Positions 35,294-44,163 are shown, counted from the stretch's first letter. The stretch: 64,000 bases of DNA from DAOUKH01 sp034421515 (GCA_034421515.1 DAOUKH010000046.1:30163-94162); one strand, 5' to 3'. The notes: generated from the letters alone by a model not told the origin. Made by a program: numbers and translations.

Positions 35294-35761
35294 GGGCGCG
35301 GGATGATCCCCCTGCCTCTTCTCCCCACGGAGACCTTTGCATAACCGCGCCGCGTAACGTCCCCTCCCGCAGGGGCACCTCGCGAATCGCCCGTCCCCTC
35401 CGGCCTTTCCCCCTCTATGGGGGAAACTGAAAGAGGGTGCGCGCCGTCAGGCGCGTCGGAGGGGTAGGGCGGCGGGGGCCGCGCGACCTTGCCGGAGCCC
35501 GCGCCCCCGGTTACGCAAAGGTCTCGCCACGGGAGAAGATTGAGATGAGGGGCCCCCTCACAACCGCCAACGGCCATCGAAGCCCGTGCACAGTCGGTGC
35601 CGCGCCTCCCCTGTAGGGGCGAGTCGCGACTCGCCCGTTCCCCCACAACCGGAGCCGTTACGCAAGCCTCTCCCCCTGCTGGGGGAGATTGAGAGAGGGC
35701 ACGCGCCCCCACGGGCGCGCCGGAGGGGCGCGGCGCGGCTACGCCTGATAGGCCCGAGCGG
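35294..35761. repeat. Mosaic intergenic repeat block (468 bp, no gene)
   Basis: No coding sequence. It contains the unit CTTCTCCCCACGGGAGAAGATTGAG split by a miniature element (see 35329-35526) and a following ~40 bp that matches 6083-6122 (GATGAGGGGCCCCCTC and CCATCGAAGCC). A further hairpin unit CTCTCCCCCTGCTGGGGGAG, its GATTGAGAGAGGG and GC-rich tail lie at about 35670-35735. It separates the MDR gene from a convergent membrane-protein gene. Confidence 0.85.
35329..35526. mobile_element. Miniature inverted-repeat element, copy 2 (198 bp)
   Basis: The ends are GGAGACCTTTGCATAAC (35329-35345) and GGTTACGCAAAGGTCTC (35509-35525), an 11-12 bp perfect terminal inverted repeat continued by xxAAC. 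A 4 bp direct repeat CCAC flanks it (35325-35328 and 35527-35530). Removing the element and one CCAC rebuilds CTTCTCCCCACGGGAGAAGA, which is present intact at 6067-6086. No transposase frame. The interior carries a hairpin unit and GC tail related to copy 1. Confidence 0.75.
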
Positions 35762-36523
35762 CTACTCCGATCGCCGGATTGCGCGCACCGTGTTCCAGAG
35801 GTAGACCAGCCAGATCGGAAGCGCCGTGATCGACAGGGCCAGCTTCTCGCCCGGTTCGTAGTGGTCGCTTGCGGGGTCGAGGACCGCGTAGCGCAGCGTC
35901 TCGAAGACCGCCTGGGGCAGGCTCACGATGGTGATGATGCCGAAGATCGCCGTCAGCAGCACCAGGTAGATGCGGTTCAGGGGGCCCGCCCTGTCCTCCG
36001 GCGTCTCAATCTTGCGGCGGCCGAACATGTGGGCAACCCATACAAGGGCCCCGATGATGGTAAAGCTGATGCCCTCGATCAGGCCCTCGTCGAGCGCGCG
36101 GTCCAGCCCGAGGCGGTCCCGCTCTTCGTTGAGCCGGGTGTTCTCCTCCTGCCGCTCCGCGAGGATTTGGCTCAACTCCTCCAACTCCTCATCGGTGAGG
36201 TCCCCCCGGTCGGCCAGTTCCAGCGGATGCTGCGGCTTCGTTTCTTTGTCTTCCGGTAGCTCGACCCAGACGGGGGAGTAGCTGAACTCTTTGCTCGAAA
36301 GGCCGGCGGCCCCCGCCTTGATGAGCTCCGACGCCCCCTGCGTGAAGACCAGCAAGCCGGCGATGATGCCAACGTACAGGTAGATCCGCACCAGGGCGCG
36401 GACGTCAATGTTCAGCGGCGCGCCGGTGCGCAGGCGCGTGATGAGGTGGAAGGCCCCGCCGACCAGCACGGCAAGGCCAACCAAGATTCCAAACGAGATG
36501 AGCACGACCCAGACGATGTCCAT
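35762..36523 (-). CDS. Multi-pass membrane protein, DUF5671-like
   Basis: A 253 aa protein with about five hydrophobic segments: near residues 5-27 (VVLISFGILVGLAVLVGGAF), 45-65, 150-168, 185-205 and 228-246. A charged, probably coiled-coil segment at 110-140 (EELEELSQILAERQEENTRL) separates the first two from the rest. The layout resembles DUF5671-type proteins; the function is unknown. It is divergent from purL with ~138 bp between starts. Confidence 0.65.
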   Translation of the reverse strand: MDIVWVVLISFGILVGLAVLVGGAFHLITRLRTGAPLNIDVRALVRIYLYVGIIAGLLVFTQGASELIKAGAAGLSSKEFSYSPVWVELPEDKETKPQHPLELADRGDLTDEELEELSQILAERQEENTRLNEERDRLGLDRALDEGLIEGISFTIIGALVWVAHMFGRRKIETPEDRAGPLNRIYLVLLTAIFGIITIVSLPQAVFETLRYAVLDPASDHYEPGEKLALSITALPIWLVYLWNTVRAIRRSE

Positions 36524-36572
36524 GCCCTACAGGGTACCGCACCGCGAAAAGGGCGGCGCGGCGCCATCGTTA

Positions 36573-36581
36573 TGGTAGGAT
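36573..36581 (+). promoter_or_regulatory. Possible extended -10 promoter of purL
   Basis: TGgTAGGAT fits an extended -10 element, giving a leader of about 73 nt before the GTG start. A short reading frame starts in that leader (36597). Confidence 0.4.
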
Positions 36582-36596
36582 GACGCCCTGGAAGCC

Positions 36597-36671
36597 ATGC
36601 GACGCGACCCCCATTCCAGCCCCATCTCCGCCGCGTCCGACGGCGCTTCCGGCGGCGGATCGTGCCGGTAA
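36597..36671 (+). other. Possible 24-codon leader frame overlapping the purL start
   Basis: ATG 36597 opens a 24-codon frame ending at TAA 36669-36671, across the purL GTG (36662). The peptide is Ser/Gly/Arg-rich with no family. It could affect purL initiation or be chance; no ribosome site precedes it. Confidence 0.2.
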
Positions 36672-38875
36672 CCCAAGAGATGCTCGACGAGGTGGCCCTC
36701 AGCGCCGCCGAGTACGAGATGATCGTCGACCGGCTCGACCGCGAGCCCAACCCCCTCGAGCTCGGCATGTTCGGCTCCCTGTGGAGCGAGCACTGCGGCT
36801 ACAAGCACTCCAAGGCGCTGCTGCGCCGCTTCCCTAACACCGGGCCCCGCGTCATGGTCAAGCCGGGCGAGGAGAACGCCGGTGTCGTCGACATCGGCGG
36901 CGGACTCGCCGTGACCATGAAGATCGAGTCCCACAACCACCCCTCCGCCATCGAGCCCTACCAGGGAGCGGCGACAGGGGTCGGCGGCATCGTCCGCGAC
37001 ATCTTCACCATGGGCGCGCGGCCCATCGCCCTCCTGAACTCGCTCCGCTTCGGCGCGCCCGACCTGCCCCAGAACCGCCACCTCCTCCAGGGCGTCGTCG
37101 CCGGCATCGGCGGCTACGGCAACTGCCTCGGCATCCCCAACATCGGCGGCGAGGTCTTCTTCGACGACGCCTACGGTGAGAACCCGCTCGTCAACGCCAT
37201 GTGCGTCGGCCTCCTGCGCCACGACGACCTGATCTCCTCGACCGCCAAGGGCGCGGGCAACTCGATCGTCCTCGTCGGTGCGGAGACGGGCCGCGACGGC
37301 ATCCACGGCGCATCCGGGCTCGCCTCCCGGTCCTTTGAGGAGACGAAGGAGCTCCGCTCCGCGGTGCAGGTGGGTAACCCCTTCCTCGAAAAGTGCCTCA
37401 TTGAGGCCTGCCTTGAGGCCGCAGCCCTGCCCGAAGTGTTGACCATGCAGGACCTTGGGGCGGCCGGCCTCACCAGCGCCGCCATCGAGTCGGTCGCCAA
37501 GGGCGGGCTCGGCCTCAAGATCGACGTCGCCAAGGTGCCGCGCCGCGAGTCGGGCATGACCCCCTACGAGGTCATGCTCTCCGAGTCGCAGGAGCGCATG
37601 CTCGTCATCGTCGAGCGGGGCCGCGAGGGCCGCGTCCGCGGCATCTTCGACCGCTGGGGCCTCACCTCCACCATCATCGGCGAGACCACCGGCGACGGCC
37701 GCGCCAGGATCTACGACGGCGCGGACCTCGTCTGCGACGCCCCCATCGCCCACTTGGCCAAGGCCCCCGAGTACACGCCGCCCGCCGCCGAGCCCCCCTG
37801 GCTCGCCGCCCTCCAGCAGGCCGACCTGTCGCAGCTGCCCGCGCCGGGTATCCCCATGAACGACGTCCTGCTGCGGCTCCTTCGCAGCCCCAACGTCGCC
37901 AGCAAACGCCCCGTCTTCCGCCAGTACGACCACCAGGTCATCGACAACACCGTCATCCCGCCGGGCGCCGACGCCGCCCTCCTCCGCGTCAAGGGCACCG
38001 GCAAGGGCCTCGCCCTCACCACCGACGGCAACGGGCGCCTCTGCCACCTCGACCCCTACGCCGGCGGCGCCATCGCCGTCATGGAGGCCGCCCGCAACCT
38101 CGCCTGCGTCGGCGCCCAGATCGTCGCCGTCACCGATGGCCTCAACTTCGGCAACCCGGAGAAGCCCGAGGTCTACTACCAGATGGAGGGCTGCATCGAG
38201 GGCATGGCCGACGCCTGCCGCGCCCTCAACGTGCCGGTCATCAGCGGCAACGTTAGCCTCTACAACGAGACCCGCGGCGAGCCCATCTACCCCACCCCCA
38301 TCGTCGGCGCGCTCGGCCTCATCGACGACATCGACCGCCGCTGCTCCCCCGGCTTCCAGGACGCCGGCGACCTCGTCTACGTCATCGGCGGCGTCCAGGG
38401 CGAGTCCGCCAACCTCGCCGGCTCCGAGTACCTCGCCGCCGTGCACGAACGCGTCGAGGGCCGACCCGCCATCGACCTCGAACGCGAGCTCGCCGTCCAG
38501 CGCCTCTGCCTCGACGCCATCCGCGAGGGCAAACTCCGCTCGGCCCACGACTGCTCGCTAGGCGGCCTCGGCGTCGCCGTCGCCGTCTGCTGCATCGCCG
38601 GCAACATCGGCCTCGGAGGCGGCGCGCTGGACGCGGGAGCCACGCCGCAAGCAGAGGCCGCCGCCCTGTTCGGCGAAGCGCAGTCCCGCATCGTCGTCTC
38701 CGTAGACCCGGCCGATGCCCCCTGGCTGGAGGCGGCGGCGAGCAAGACCGGCATTCCGCTGGAGCGCATCGGCGAGGTCGGCGGCGACCGCCTCCGACTC
38801 GGCTCCGTCGACGCGCCGGTGGCGTCCTTAGCCGAAGCGTGGAACAATGGACTCATGCCGGCGATGCAAGACTAG
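36662..38875 (+). CDS. purL: Phosphoribosylformylglycinamidine synthase subunit PurL (small form)
   Basis: ATP-dependent amidation of FGAR to FGAM in purine synthesis. The 737 aa length is that of the PurL that works with separate PurQ and PurS. ESHNHPSAIEPYQGAATGVGG is split across residues ~94-114 and marks the first ATP/FGAR site; the second AIRS-like half carries FGNPEKPEVYYQM and SGNVSLYNET. PurQ and PurS are not in the window. The GTG start is preceded by a Gly/Ser-coding GC-rich stretch with GGCGG as a weak ribosome site. Confidence 0.95.
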   Translation: MPVTQEMLDEVALSAAEYEMIVDRLDREPNPLELGMFGSLWSEHCGYKHSKALLRRFPNTGPRVMVKPGEENAGVVDIGGGLAVTMKIESHNHPSAIEPYQGAATGVGGIVRDIFTMGARPIALLNSLRFGAPDLPQNRHLLQGVVAGIGGYGNCLGIPNIGGEVFFDDAYGENPLVNAMCVGLLRHDDLISSTAKGAGNSIVLVGAETGRDGIHGASGLASRSFEETKELRSAVQVGNPFLEKCLIEACLEAAALPEVLTMQDLGAAGLTSAAIESVAKGGLGLKIDVAKVPRRESGMTPYEVMLSESQERMLVIVERGREGRVRGIFDRWGLTSTIIGETTGDGRARIYDGADLVCDAPIAHLAKAPEYTPPAAEPPWLAALQQADLSQLPAPGIPMNDVLLRLLRSPNVASKRPVFRQYDHQVIDNTVIPPGADAALLRVKGTGKGLALTTDGNGRLCHLDPYAGGAIAVMEAARNLACVGAQIVAVTDGLNFGNPEKPEVYYQMEGCIEGMADACRALNVPVISGNVSLYNETRGEPIYPTPIVGALGLIDDIDRRCSPGFQDAGDLVYVIGGVQGESANLAGSEYLAAVHERVEGRPAIDLERELAVQRLCLDAIREGKLRSAHDCSLGGLGVAVAVCCIAGNIGLGGGALDAGATPQAEAAALFGEAQSRIVVSVDPADAPWLEAAASKTGIPLERIGEVGGDRLRLGSVDAPVASLAEAWNNGLMPAMQD

Positions 38876-38911
38876 CCGGCGCACGGCACGACCGAAGCGC
38901 GAGGGATGCAC

Positions 38912-39418
38912 ATGAGCCAGACCAGCGGAGCCACCACCAAGAAGGCCACCTTCGGCGCGGGCTGCTTCTGGGGCGTCGAGGCCGCCTTCCGCGAGATCGA
39001 CGGCGTCACCCACACCGCGGTCGGCTACATGGGCGGCCACAAGCTCGACCCCACCTACCGCGAGGTCTGCTCCGACCGCACCGGCCACGCCGAGGTCGTC
39101 CAAGTCGACTACGACCCCGGCAAGGTCTCCTACGAACAGCTCGTCGACACCTTCTGGAACGTCCACGACCCCACCCAGCTCAACCGCCAGGGCCCCGACT
39201 TCGGCTCGCAGTACCGCACCGTCATCTTCTACCACGACGACGAGCAGCAGCGCGTCGCCACCACCACTCGCGACGCCCTCCAGGCCGCCAACCGCTACGC
39301 CGGCCGCCCCGTCGTCACCCAGATCGAGCCCGCCGGCAACTTCTGGATGGGCGAGGACTACCACCAGCAATACCTCGAAAAACGCGGCCTCGCCTCCTGC
39401 CACGTCTCGCTTCAGTAA
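38912..39418 (+). CDS. msrA: Peptide-methionine (S)-S-oxide reductase MsrA
   Basis: Repairs oxidised methionine. From ATG 38912 (GAGGG six bases before; ATG 38906 is also in frame) the product is 168 aa. The GCFWG catalytic motif holds Cys18, and substrate-site residues follow in TGHAEVVQVDYDP and the GSQYRTVIFYHDDEQ block. No MsrB domain is fused. A single C-terminal Cys (ASCHVSLQ) could be the resolving cysteine. It follows purL by ~37 bp. Confidence 0.94.
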   Translation: MSQTSGATTKKATFGAGCFWGVEAAFREIDGVTHTAVGYMGGHKLDPTYREVCSDRTGHAEVVQVDYDPGKVSYEQLVDTFWNVHDPTQLNRQGPDFGSQYRTVIFYHDDEQQRVATTTRDALQAANRYAGRPVVTQIEPAGNFWMGEDYHQQYLEKRGLASCHVSLQ

Positions 39419-39543
39419 CCGCCAAATCCCGATTGGCGTTCTGCGTGCATTTACCAGCGGGGTTGAGCAACCCCAACTCACGCATCACCAGGCCAGCTTT
39501 CGGCTGCTGTTCTTCTGATATTGGCGAACTCGCCACCCCTTTC

Positions 39544-39573
39544 TTGTGCCGCCTCGCGCCCCACCCCTATAAT
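39544..39573 (+). promoter_or_regulatory. Promoter of the rplI-dnaB operon
   Basis: TTGTGC (39544-39549), an 18 bp spacer and the perfect TATAAT (39568-39573). Initiation near 39580 leaves a leader of ~48 nt with ACAGGA before the ATG. The 209 bp gap from msrA contains nothing else recognised. Confidence 0.6.
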
Positions 39574-39627
39574 GAAACGCGTGCATTTTTCGGGCCCCGG
39601 CCCGCGCTCTCTACAGGACGGCTCTCC

Positions 39628-40332
39628 ATGCAAGTGCTCTTTGTCGAAGACGTTCCCGGCACCGCTTACGCCGGCGACATCAAGAACGTCAAGAACGGTT
39701 TCGCCCGCAACTATCTGCTCCCCAAGAAGCTCGCCGTGCTCGCCACGCCCGACCAGATGAACCGTGTGGCCCGGCTCCAGGCTGCGGCCTCCCAACGCCG
39801 CGACATCGCCGAGAAGAACATGTCCGCCGTCGCCGAGAAGATCGAAGGCGCGGCGATCACCATCGAGGTCCGCGCCGGCCGCAACAACCGGCTCTACGGC
39901 TCGATCACGAATACGATGATCGCCGAGGAGCTCACCGAGATCGCCGGCCAGGAAATCGACCGCCGGCTCATCCTCACCGAGCCCATCCGCCAGCTCGGCT
40001 CCTACGACGTCCCCGTCAAGCTCGGCTTCGGCTTCGAACCGACGGTGAAGGTGCGCGTCGCCCCCATCGGCGGCGCCCTCGACGAGGAGGCCACCGCCGA
40101 GGAGGTCGTCGCCGAGCTCGAAGCCGAGGCCACGGACGAAGCCGCCTCCGAGGACGCCCCCGCCGAGGAAGGCGAAGCGCCCACGGCGGACGCTGAAGAG
40201 GCCGCCGAAGAGGCTGCCGAGGAAGAGGAAGCGCCTGCTGAAGAGGCGCCTGCCGAAGAGGCAGCTGCCGAGGCGGAGCAGGACGAGACGGAGTCCGAAG
40301 AGACCGAGGACGAAGAACCTCAGACCTCGTAG
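39628..40332 (+). CDS. rplI: Ribosomal protein bL9 with an acidic C-terminal extension
   Basis: bL9 binds 23S rRNA in the large subunit. The first ~150 residues are normal: MQVLFVEDVPGTAYAGDIKN, the GFARNYLLPKKLA signature (24-36) and the C-domain ending near VKVRVAPI. About 80 extra residues follow, made almost only of Ala, Glu, Asp and Pro (EEAAEEAAEEEEAPAEEAP and similar). Standard bL9 is ~150 aa. The tail is clearly in frame and has its own stop. It is first in an operon with dnaB. Confidence 0.93.
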   Translation: MQVLFVEDVPGTAYAGDIKNVKNGFARNYLLPKKLAVLATPDQMNRVARLQAAASQRRDIAEKNMSAVAEKIEGAAITIEVRAGRNNRLYGSITNTMIAEELTEIAGQEIDRRLILTEPIRQLGSYDVPVKLGFGFEPTVKVRVAPIGGALDEEATAEEVVAELEAEATDEAASEDAPAEEGEAPTADAEEAAEEAAEEEEAPAEEAPAEEAAAEAEQDETESEETEDEEPQTS

Positions 40333-40340
40333 GGAGCGCC

Positions 40341-41717
40341 ATGGTTAACACGGATCGTCTGCCGCCCCAGGACGTGGAGGCGGAGGAGGCGGTCGTTGGC
40401 TCCCTGCTCATCGACGGCGACGCGCTCCTCAAGATCGCGAACGTCCTCGACGCCGGCGATTTTTCCGTGCCCCGCACCAAGGCGTGCTACGACGCCTGCC
40501 TCGCCCTCTTCAACCGCAGCGAGGCGATCAATCAGATAACCATCGCCTCCGAGCTCGACCAGCGGGGCGTGCTCGAAGAGATCGGCGGGGCGATGTACTT
40601 GAGCCACCTCGTGGCCAAGACCCCCACCTCGGCCCACGTCGAGCACTACGCCCGCATCGTGCACCGTGTCGCCATGATGCGCCGCCTCATCGAGGCATCC
40701 GAGGCCATCGCCGCCGTCGGCTACGAGGGCGGCCCCGACGTCGACGCCGCCCTCACTCAGGCCGAGGACCACCTCTTCAAACTCCGCACCGGGGAAGGCG
40801 GCCGCGACTTCGTCGCCCTCAGCGACATCCTCGACCAGTACCTCGTCGACCGGCGCCAGGAGTCGGAGCTCCGCCCTGACGCCCCCGAGATCATCCCCAC
40901 GGGCTTCCTCGACCTCGACAAGCTCCTCGGCGGCCTGCAACGCTCCGACCTCGTGATCGTCGCCGCCCGGCCCAGCCTCGGCAAGAGCAGCCTTGCCCTG
41001 AACGTCGCCTACAACGCCGCCAATGCCAGCGGTGCGCACGTCGCCGTCTTCAGCCTCGAGATGGGCAAGGAGCAGCTCGCCGACCGGCTGCTCTCCAGCG
41101 TCTCTCAGATCGACGCCTACCGCCTCCGCGAGTACCGCCAAGGCCGCCAGTTCGACACTGAGGAGGGCAGCCTGATGCAGGCCATCGGCGAGCTTGCCGA
41201 GCTGCCGATCTGGGTCGACGACACCCCCCTGCTCAACGTCGTCGAGATGCGCAGCAAGGCTCGCCGCCTGCACCTGGAACGCGGCCTCGACCTCATCATC
41301 GTCGACTATCTGCAACTGATGCGCGGCGACAGCCGCAGCAGCGGCGGCAACCGCGTCCAGGAGGTCAGCGAGATCTCCCGCTCGCTGAAGGGGCTCGCCC
41401 GCGACCTCGACGTGCCCGTTGTCGCCCTCTCCCAGCTCCGCCGCGGCGTCGAGATGCGCCCCGAGCAGCGTCCCATGCTCTCCGACCTCCGAGAAAGCGG
41501 CAGCATTGAGCAGGACGCCGACGTCGTGATGTTCATCTACCGCGAGGACATGATCCACAACGCCGAGCAGTGGGAGAAGCTCCACCCCGACCGGCCCTAC
41601 CCCAAGGGCATCTCCGAGATCATCGTCGCCAAGCACCGCCACGGCCCCATCGGCATGATCAAGCTGTGGTTCGACGAGCGGATTACCACCTTCCGCAACA
41701 CCCAGAAGGGCGTCTGA
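40341..41717 (+). CDS. dnaB: Replicative DNA helicase DnaB
   Basis: Hexameric 5'-3' helicase at the replication fork. A 458 aa protein with the N-terminal DnaB domain (LPPQDVEAEEAVVGSLLID) and a RecA-like C-domain. The Walker A reads ARPSLGKSS; GKS replaces the more common GKT. Walker B is LIIVDYLQLM and the Gln-rich DNA loop is SQLRRGVE. There is no intein. It lies 8 bp after rplI, the usual arrangement in many bacteria. Confidence 0.96.
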   Translation: MVNTDRLPPQDVEAEEAVVGSLLIDGDALLKIANVLDAGDFSVPRTKACYDACLALFNRSEAINQITIASELDQRGVLEEIGGAMYLSHLVAKTPTSAHVEHYARIVHRVAMMRRLIEASEAIAAVGYEGGPDVDAALTQAEDHLFKLRTGEGGRDFVALSDILDQYLVDRRQESELRPDAPEIIPTGFLDLDKLLGGLQRSDLVIVAARPSLGKSSLALNVAYNAANASGAHVAVFSLEMGKEQLADRLLSSVSQIDAYRLREYRQGRQFDTEEGSLMQAIGELAELPIWVDDTPLLNVVEMRSKARRLHLERGLDLIIVDYLQLMRGDSRSSGGNRVQEVSEISRSLKGLARDLDVPVVALSQLRRGVEMRPEQRPMLSDLRESGSIEQDADVVMFIYREDMIHNAEQWEKLHPDRPYPKGISEIIVAKHRHGPIGMIKLWFDERITTFRNTQKGV

Positions 41718-41721
41718 GCCG

Positions 41722-42450
41722 ATGGACGGCTTCTCCGGCTTCCCCGCCCGCTCCGACAAGACGGCGATCCCCAACGCCTTCTTCAGCGACGTCCTCCCCC
41801 TCATCGACGACGACGACGAGCTGCGCGTCAGCCTCCACCTCTTCCGGCGGCTCGCCCTCAAGAAAGGCTACGTCCGCTTTGTGACGCAGGCCGAGCTCGC
41901 CGCCGATCTCGACCTCATGTCGGGCCTCACCCGGGCCGGCGCCGACCCCGCCAAGGCGCTCGCCAACGGGTTGGAGAAGGCCGTCACCCGCGGCGTCTTC
42001 CTTCATCTGGCGCTGGACGAGTCCGGCTCGACACACCACCTATACTGGCTGAACACCGACGCTGACCGCAGGGCTGTCGAGCGGGTCCGGCGCGGCGAGA
42101 TCGACCTCGGCGCAATGCCCAAGGCCGACCCCCCGCCGCGGACGCCCGAGCGCCGCGACATCTTCTCGCTCTACGAGGCCGGCGTCGGCGTCGTGTCCCC
42201 GCTGATCGCCGACGAGCTCAAGGACGCCGAGGATGCCTATCCCCACGAGTGGATCGTCGAGGCGTTCCGCGAGGCCCAACGGCTGAACAAACGTAGCTGG
42301 CGCTACGTCCAACGAATTCTGGAGAACTGGGAGCGCCAAGGCGGACCGGATGGAGAGCATCGGAGACGTCCTCGGAAACTATCGCCGGAGACCGGGACAG
42401 AACGGAAAGAGCCGGCCCGCCGGTTCGAAGACGTCGTCAGGCGAAAATGA
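41722..42450 (+). CDS. DnaD-like replication initiation protein
   Basis: A 242 aa protein. The N-terminal ~120 residues resemble a winged-helix domain (AIPNAFFSDVLPLIDDDDEL, then a RRLALKKGYVRFVTQAELA segment). The C-terminal DnaD/DnaB-like domain is clear: IFSLYEAGVGVVSPLIADEL and WIVEAFREAQRLNKRSWRYV, with the YxxxILxxW block (YVQRILENWERQG). In Firmicutes DnaD works in helicase loading. It begins 4 bp after dnaB. Its last 101 bp overlap the start of the loader gene in another frame. Confidence 0.82.
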   Translation: MDGFSGFPARSDKTAIPNAFFSDVLPLIDDDDELRVSLHLFRRLALKKGYVRFVTQAELAADLDLMSGLTRAGADPAKALANGLEKAVTRGVFLHLALDESGSTHHLYWLNTDADRRAVERVRRGEIDLGAMPKADPPPRTPERRDIFSLYEAGVGVVSPLIADELKDAEDAYPHEWIVEAFREAQRLNKRSWRYVQRILENWERQGGPDGEHRRRPRKLSPETGTERKEPARRFEDVVRRK

Positions 42451-43756
42451 ACCCGCGCCGGTCGGCCCCCCGCCGGCCTGCGATATCTGCGGCGACATCG
42501 GTTGGGTGCGCCGCGACGTCCCCGTGGGCCATCCTGATTTCGGCGAGATCTTCCCCTGTTCCTGCACCCTGGCGCGCTTCGAGTCGGAGCGCCGCGACCG
42601 CCTGACCAAGCTCAGCAACTTGGGCGCCCTCGGCGGCGTGACCTTCGACTCGCTCGCAGCCCTGGGGATTGAAGGAGCGGCCGTCGACCAAGCAAGCGCC
42701 TTCGCGGCCTCGCCCGCGGGCTGGCTCGTCCTCCTCGGCCCCACGGGGAGCGGCAAGACGCGCATCGCCGCCGCGATCGCCAACCAGCGTATCGATGCCG
42801 GGGAGCCTGTCTTCTTCGTCACCGCCGCCGACTTGCTCGACCACCTCCGCTCCACCTACGCCCCCGATAGCGACCTCGCCTACGACGAGATGTTCGAGCA
42901 GGTGCGCTCCGTCCCGCTCCTCGTGCTCGACGACCTCGGCGACGAAAGCGCCACCCCCTGGGCGAAGGAGAAGCTGGCGCAGGTCCTCACCCACCGCTAC
43001 AACGAGCGACTGCCGACCGTGATCACCACGCCCGGGCCGGTCGACAAGCTCGACGAGCGGGTCGCGGGTCGGCTCGCCGACTCCACCGTCTCGAACATCG
43101 TGCGGCTCCGCGGCCATGGGCCGTCGGAGGACACCGTCGACGTCCTCGACTTTCAGCCCCAGGGGATGACGTTCGAGAGCTTCGACTCCAACGGCGGGGG
43201 GCTGGGGAAGTCGGCCAGGGAGAACCTCCAAGCCGCCCTGGCGACCGCCCGCGGCTTTGCGAAGCATCCCGAAGGGTGGCTCGTGTTCACGGGCACCCAC
43301 GGCTGCGGCAAGACACACCTGGCGGCGGCGATCGCGGCCCACCGTCGCGAGCAGGGCGACAACGTCACCATGGTCTTGGTGCCCAAACTCCTGGACTACC
43401 TGCGCTCGACATTCGGGCAGCCAAGCCGCGAGGCGTTCCAGACCATCGACCGGCTGGCCCGCACCGACCTGCTGGTGCTTGACGACTTCGATGCGTCGGT
43501 CATCACCGAATGGGCCTCGGACACGCTCTATCTGATCTTGAACCAACGCAAGCTCGCCGGACTTCCCACGATCGTGACGTCGACCATGGACACGGAAGAA
43601 GACGTTGACCCACGGCTATGGTCGCACTTCAGCGACATGCGGTTGACTATCCTGTTCAAGATCGATGCCCCCGACTACCGGACGGGGCGGGCCTACGCGG
43701 CCAAGCCTCCGGCGGCCTCGACGCGCCGCCGCACCTCCAAACCCCGTAGAAGCTGA
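42350..43756 (+). CDS. DnaC/DnaI-like helicase loader with two AAA+ domains
   Basis: A 468 aa protein. The N-terminus (MESIGDVLGNY) leads into a zinc-finger-like segment with CDIC and CSC cysteine pairs (about 44-71). AAA+ domain 1 has Walker A GPTGSGKT (~129-136) and Walker B LLVLDDLGDE. AAA+ domain 2 has Walker A GTHGCGKT (~313-320) and Walker B LLVLDDFDAS. Ordinary DnaC/DnaI loaders have one AAA+ domain and ~250-310 aa. Position after dnaB and the dnaD-like gene supports helicase loading. It starts inside the dnaD-like gene (101 bp overlap), with AAGGCGG before the ATG. Confidence 0.85.
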   Translation: MESIGDVLGNYRRRPGQNGKSRPAGSKTSSGENEPAPVGPPPACDICGDIGWVRRDVPVGHPDFGEIFPCSCTLARFESERRDRLTKLSNLGALGGVTFDSLAALGIEGAAVDQASAFAASPAGWLVLLGPTGSGKTRIAAAIANQRIDAGEPVFFVTAADLLDHLRSTYAPDSDLAYDEMFEQVRSVPLLVLDDLGDESATPWAKEKLAQVLTHRYNERLPTVITTPGPVDKLDERVAGRLADSTVSNIVRLRGHGPSEDTVDVLDFQPQGMTFESFDSNGGGLGKSARENLQAALATARGFAKHPEGWLVFTGTHGCGKTHLAAAIAAHRREQGDNVTMVLVPKLLDYLRSTFGQPSREAFQTIDRLARTDLLVLDDFDASVITEWASDTLYLILNQRKLAGLPTIVTSTMDTEEDVDPRLWSHFSDMRLTILFKIDAPDYRTGRAYAAKPPAASTRRRTSKPRRS

Positions 43757-43767
43757 GGATCCCGCCG

Positions 43768-44097
43768 TTGCAGTACTACTGCGTCTTCTGTGAAATCATC
43801 GCGGGCCGCGAGCCCGGCACCATCCGTTACCAAGACGACGAGGTCATCATCTTCGACAACATCCTCCGGTGGGCCCCGGTGATGATGATGGCCATGCCCA
43901 AGGAGCACATGGCCCAGCAGGAGCTCTGGAAGAGCGGCATGATGCAGAAGGTCAGCACCGCCGCCGTCAACCTCGCCGAAGAGCTCTGCCCCAACGGCTT
44001 CCGCCTCCTCTCCAACTTCGGCCCCGACGCCCTCCAGACCCAGCACCACGCTCACCTCCACGTCCTCGGCGGCTTCCACCTCGGCCCCTACCTCTAA
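43768..44097 (+). CDS. HIT family nucleotide-binding protein
   Basis: A 109 aa HIT protein with the catalytic triad motif QHHAHLHVLGG (His-x-His-x-His) near residues 91-100 and an N-terminal CVFCEIIAG. Such proteins hydrolyse nucleotide phosphoramidates or dinucleoside polyphosphates. The start is TTG at 43768, with GAGGAT seven bases upstream. It is last in the rplI-dnaB-dnaD-loader run. Confidence 0.88.
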   Translation: MQYYCVFCEIIAGREPGTIRYQDDEVIIFDNILRWAPVMMMAMPKEHMAQQELWKSGMMQKVSTAAVNLAEELCPNGFRLLSNFGPDALQTQHHAHLHVLGGFHLGPYL

Positions 44098-44163
44098 CTT
44101 TCCCCTTTTTCTGTCAAATAGCTGTACGAAACGCAAATATAAACCATCCGACCTAAAGCAGGC

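Noticed and set aside
36527..38548. A 673-codon open frame on the minus strand
   Set aside because: It is antisense to purL; its product is repetitive Gly/Ala/Val/Asp sequence, typical of GC-rich shadow frames.
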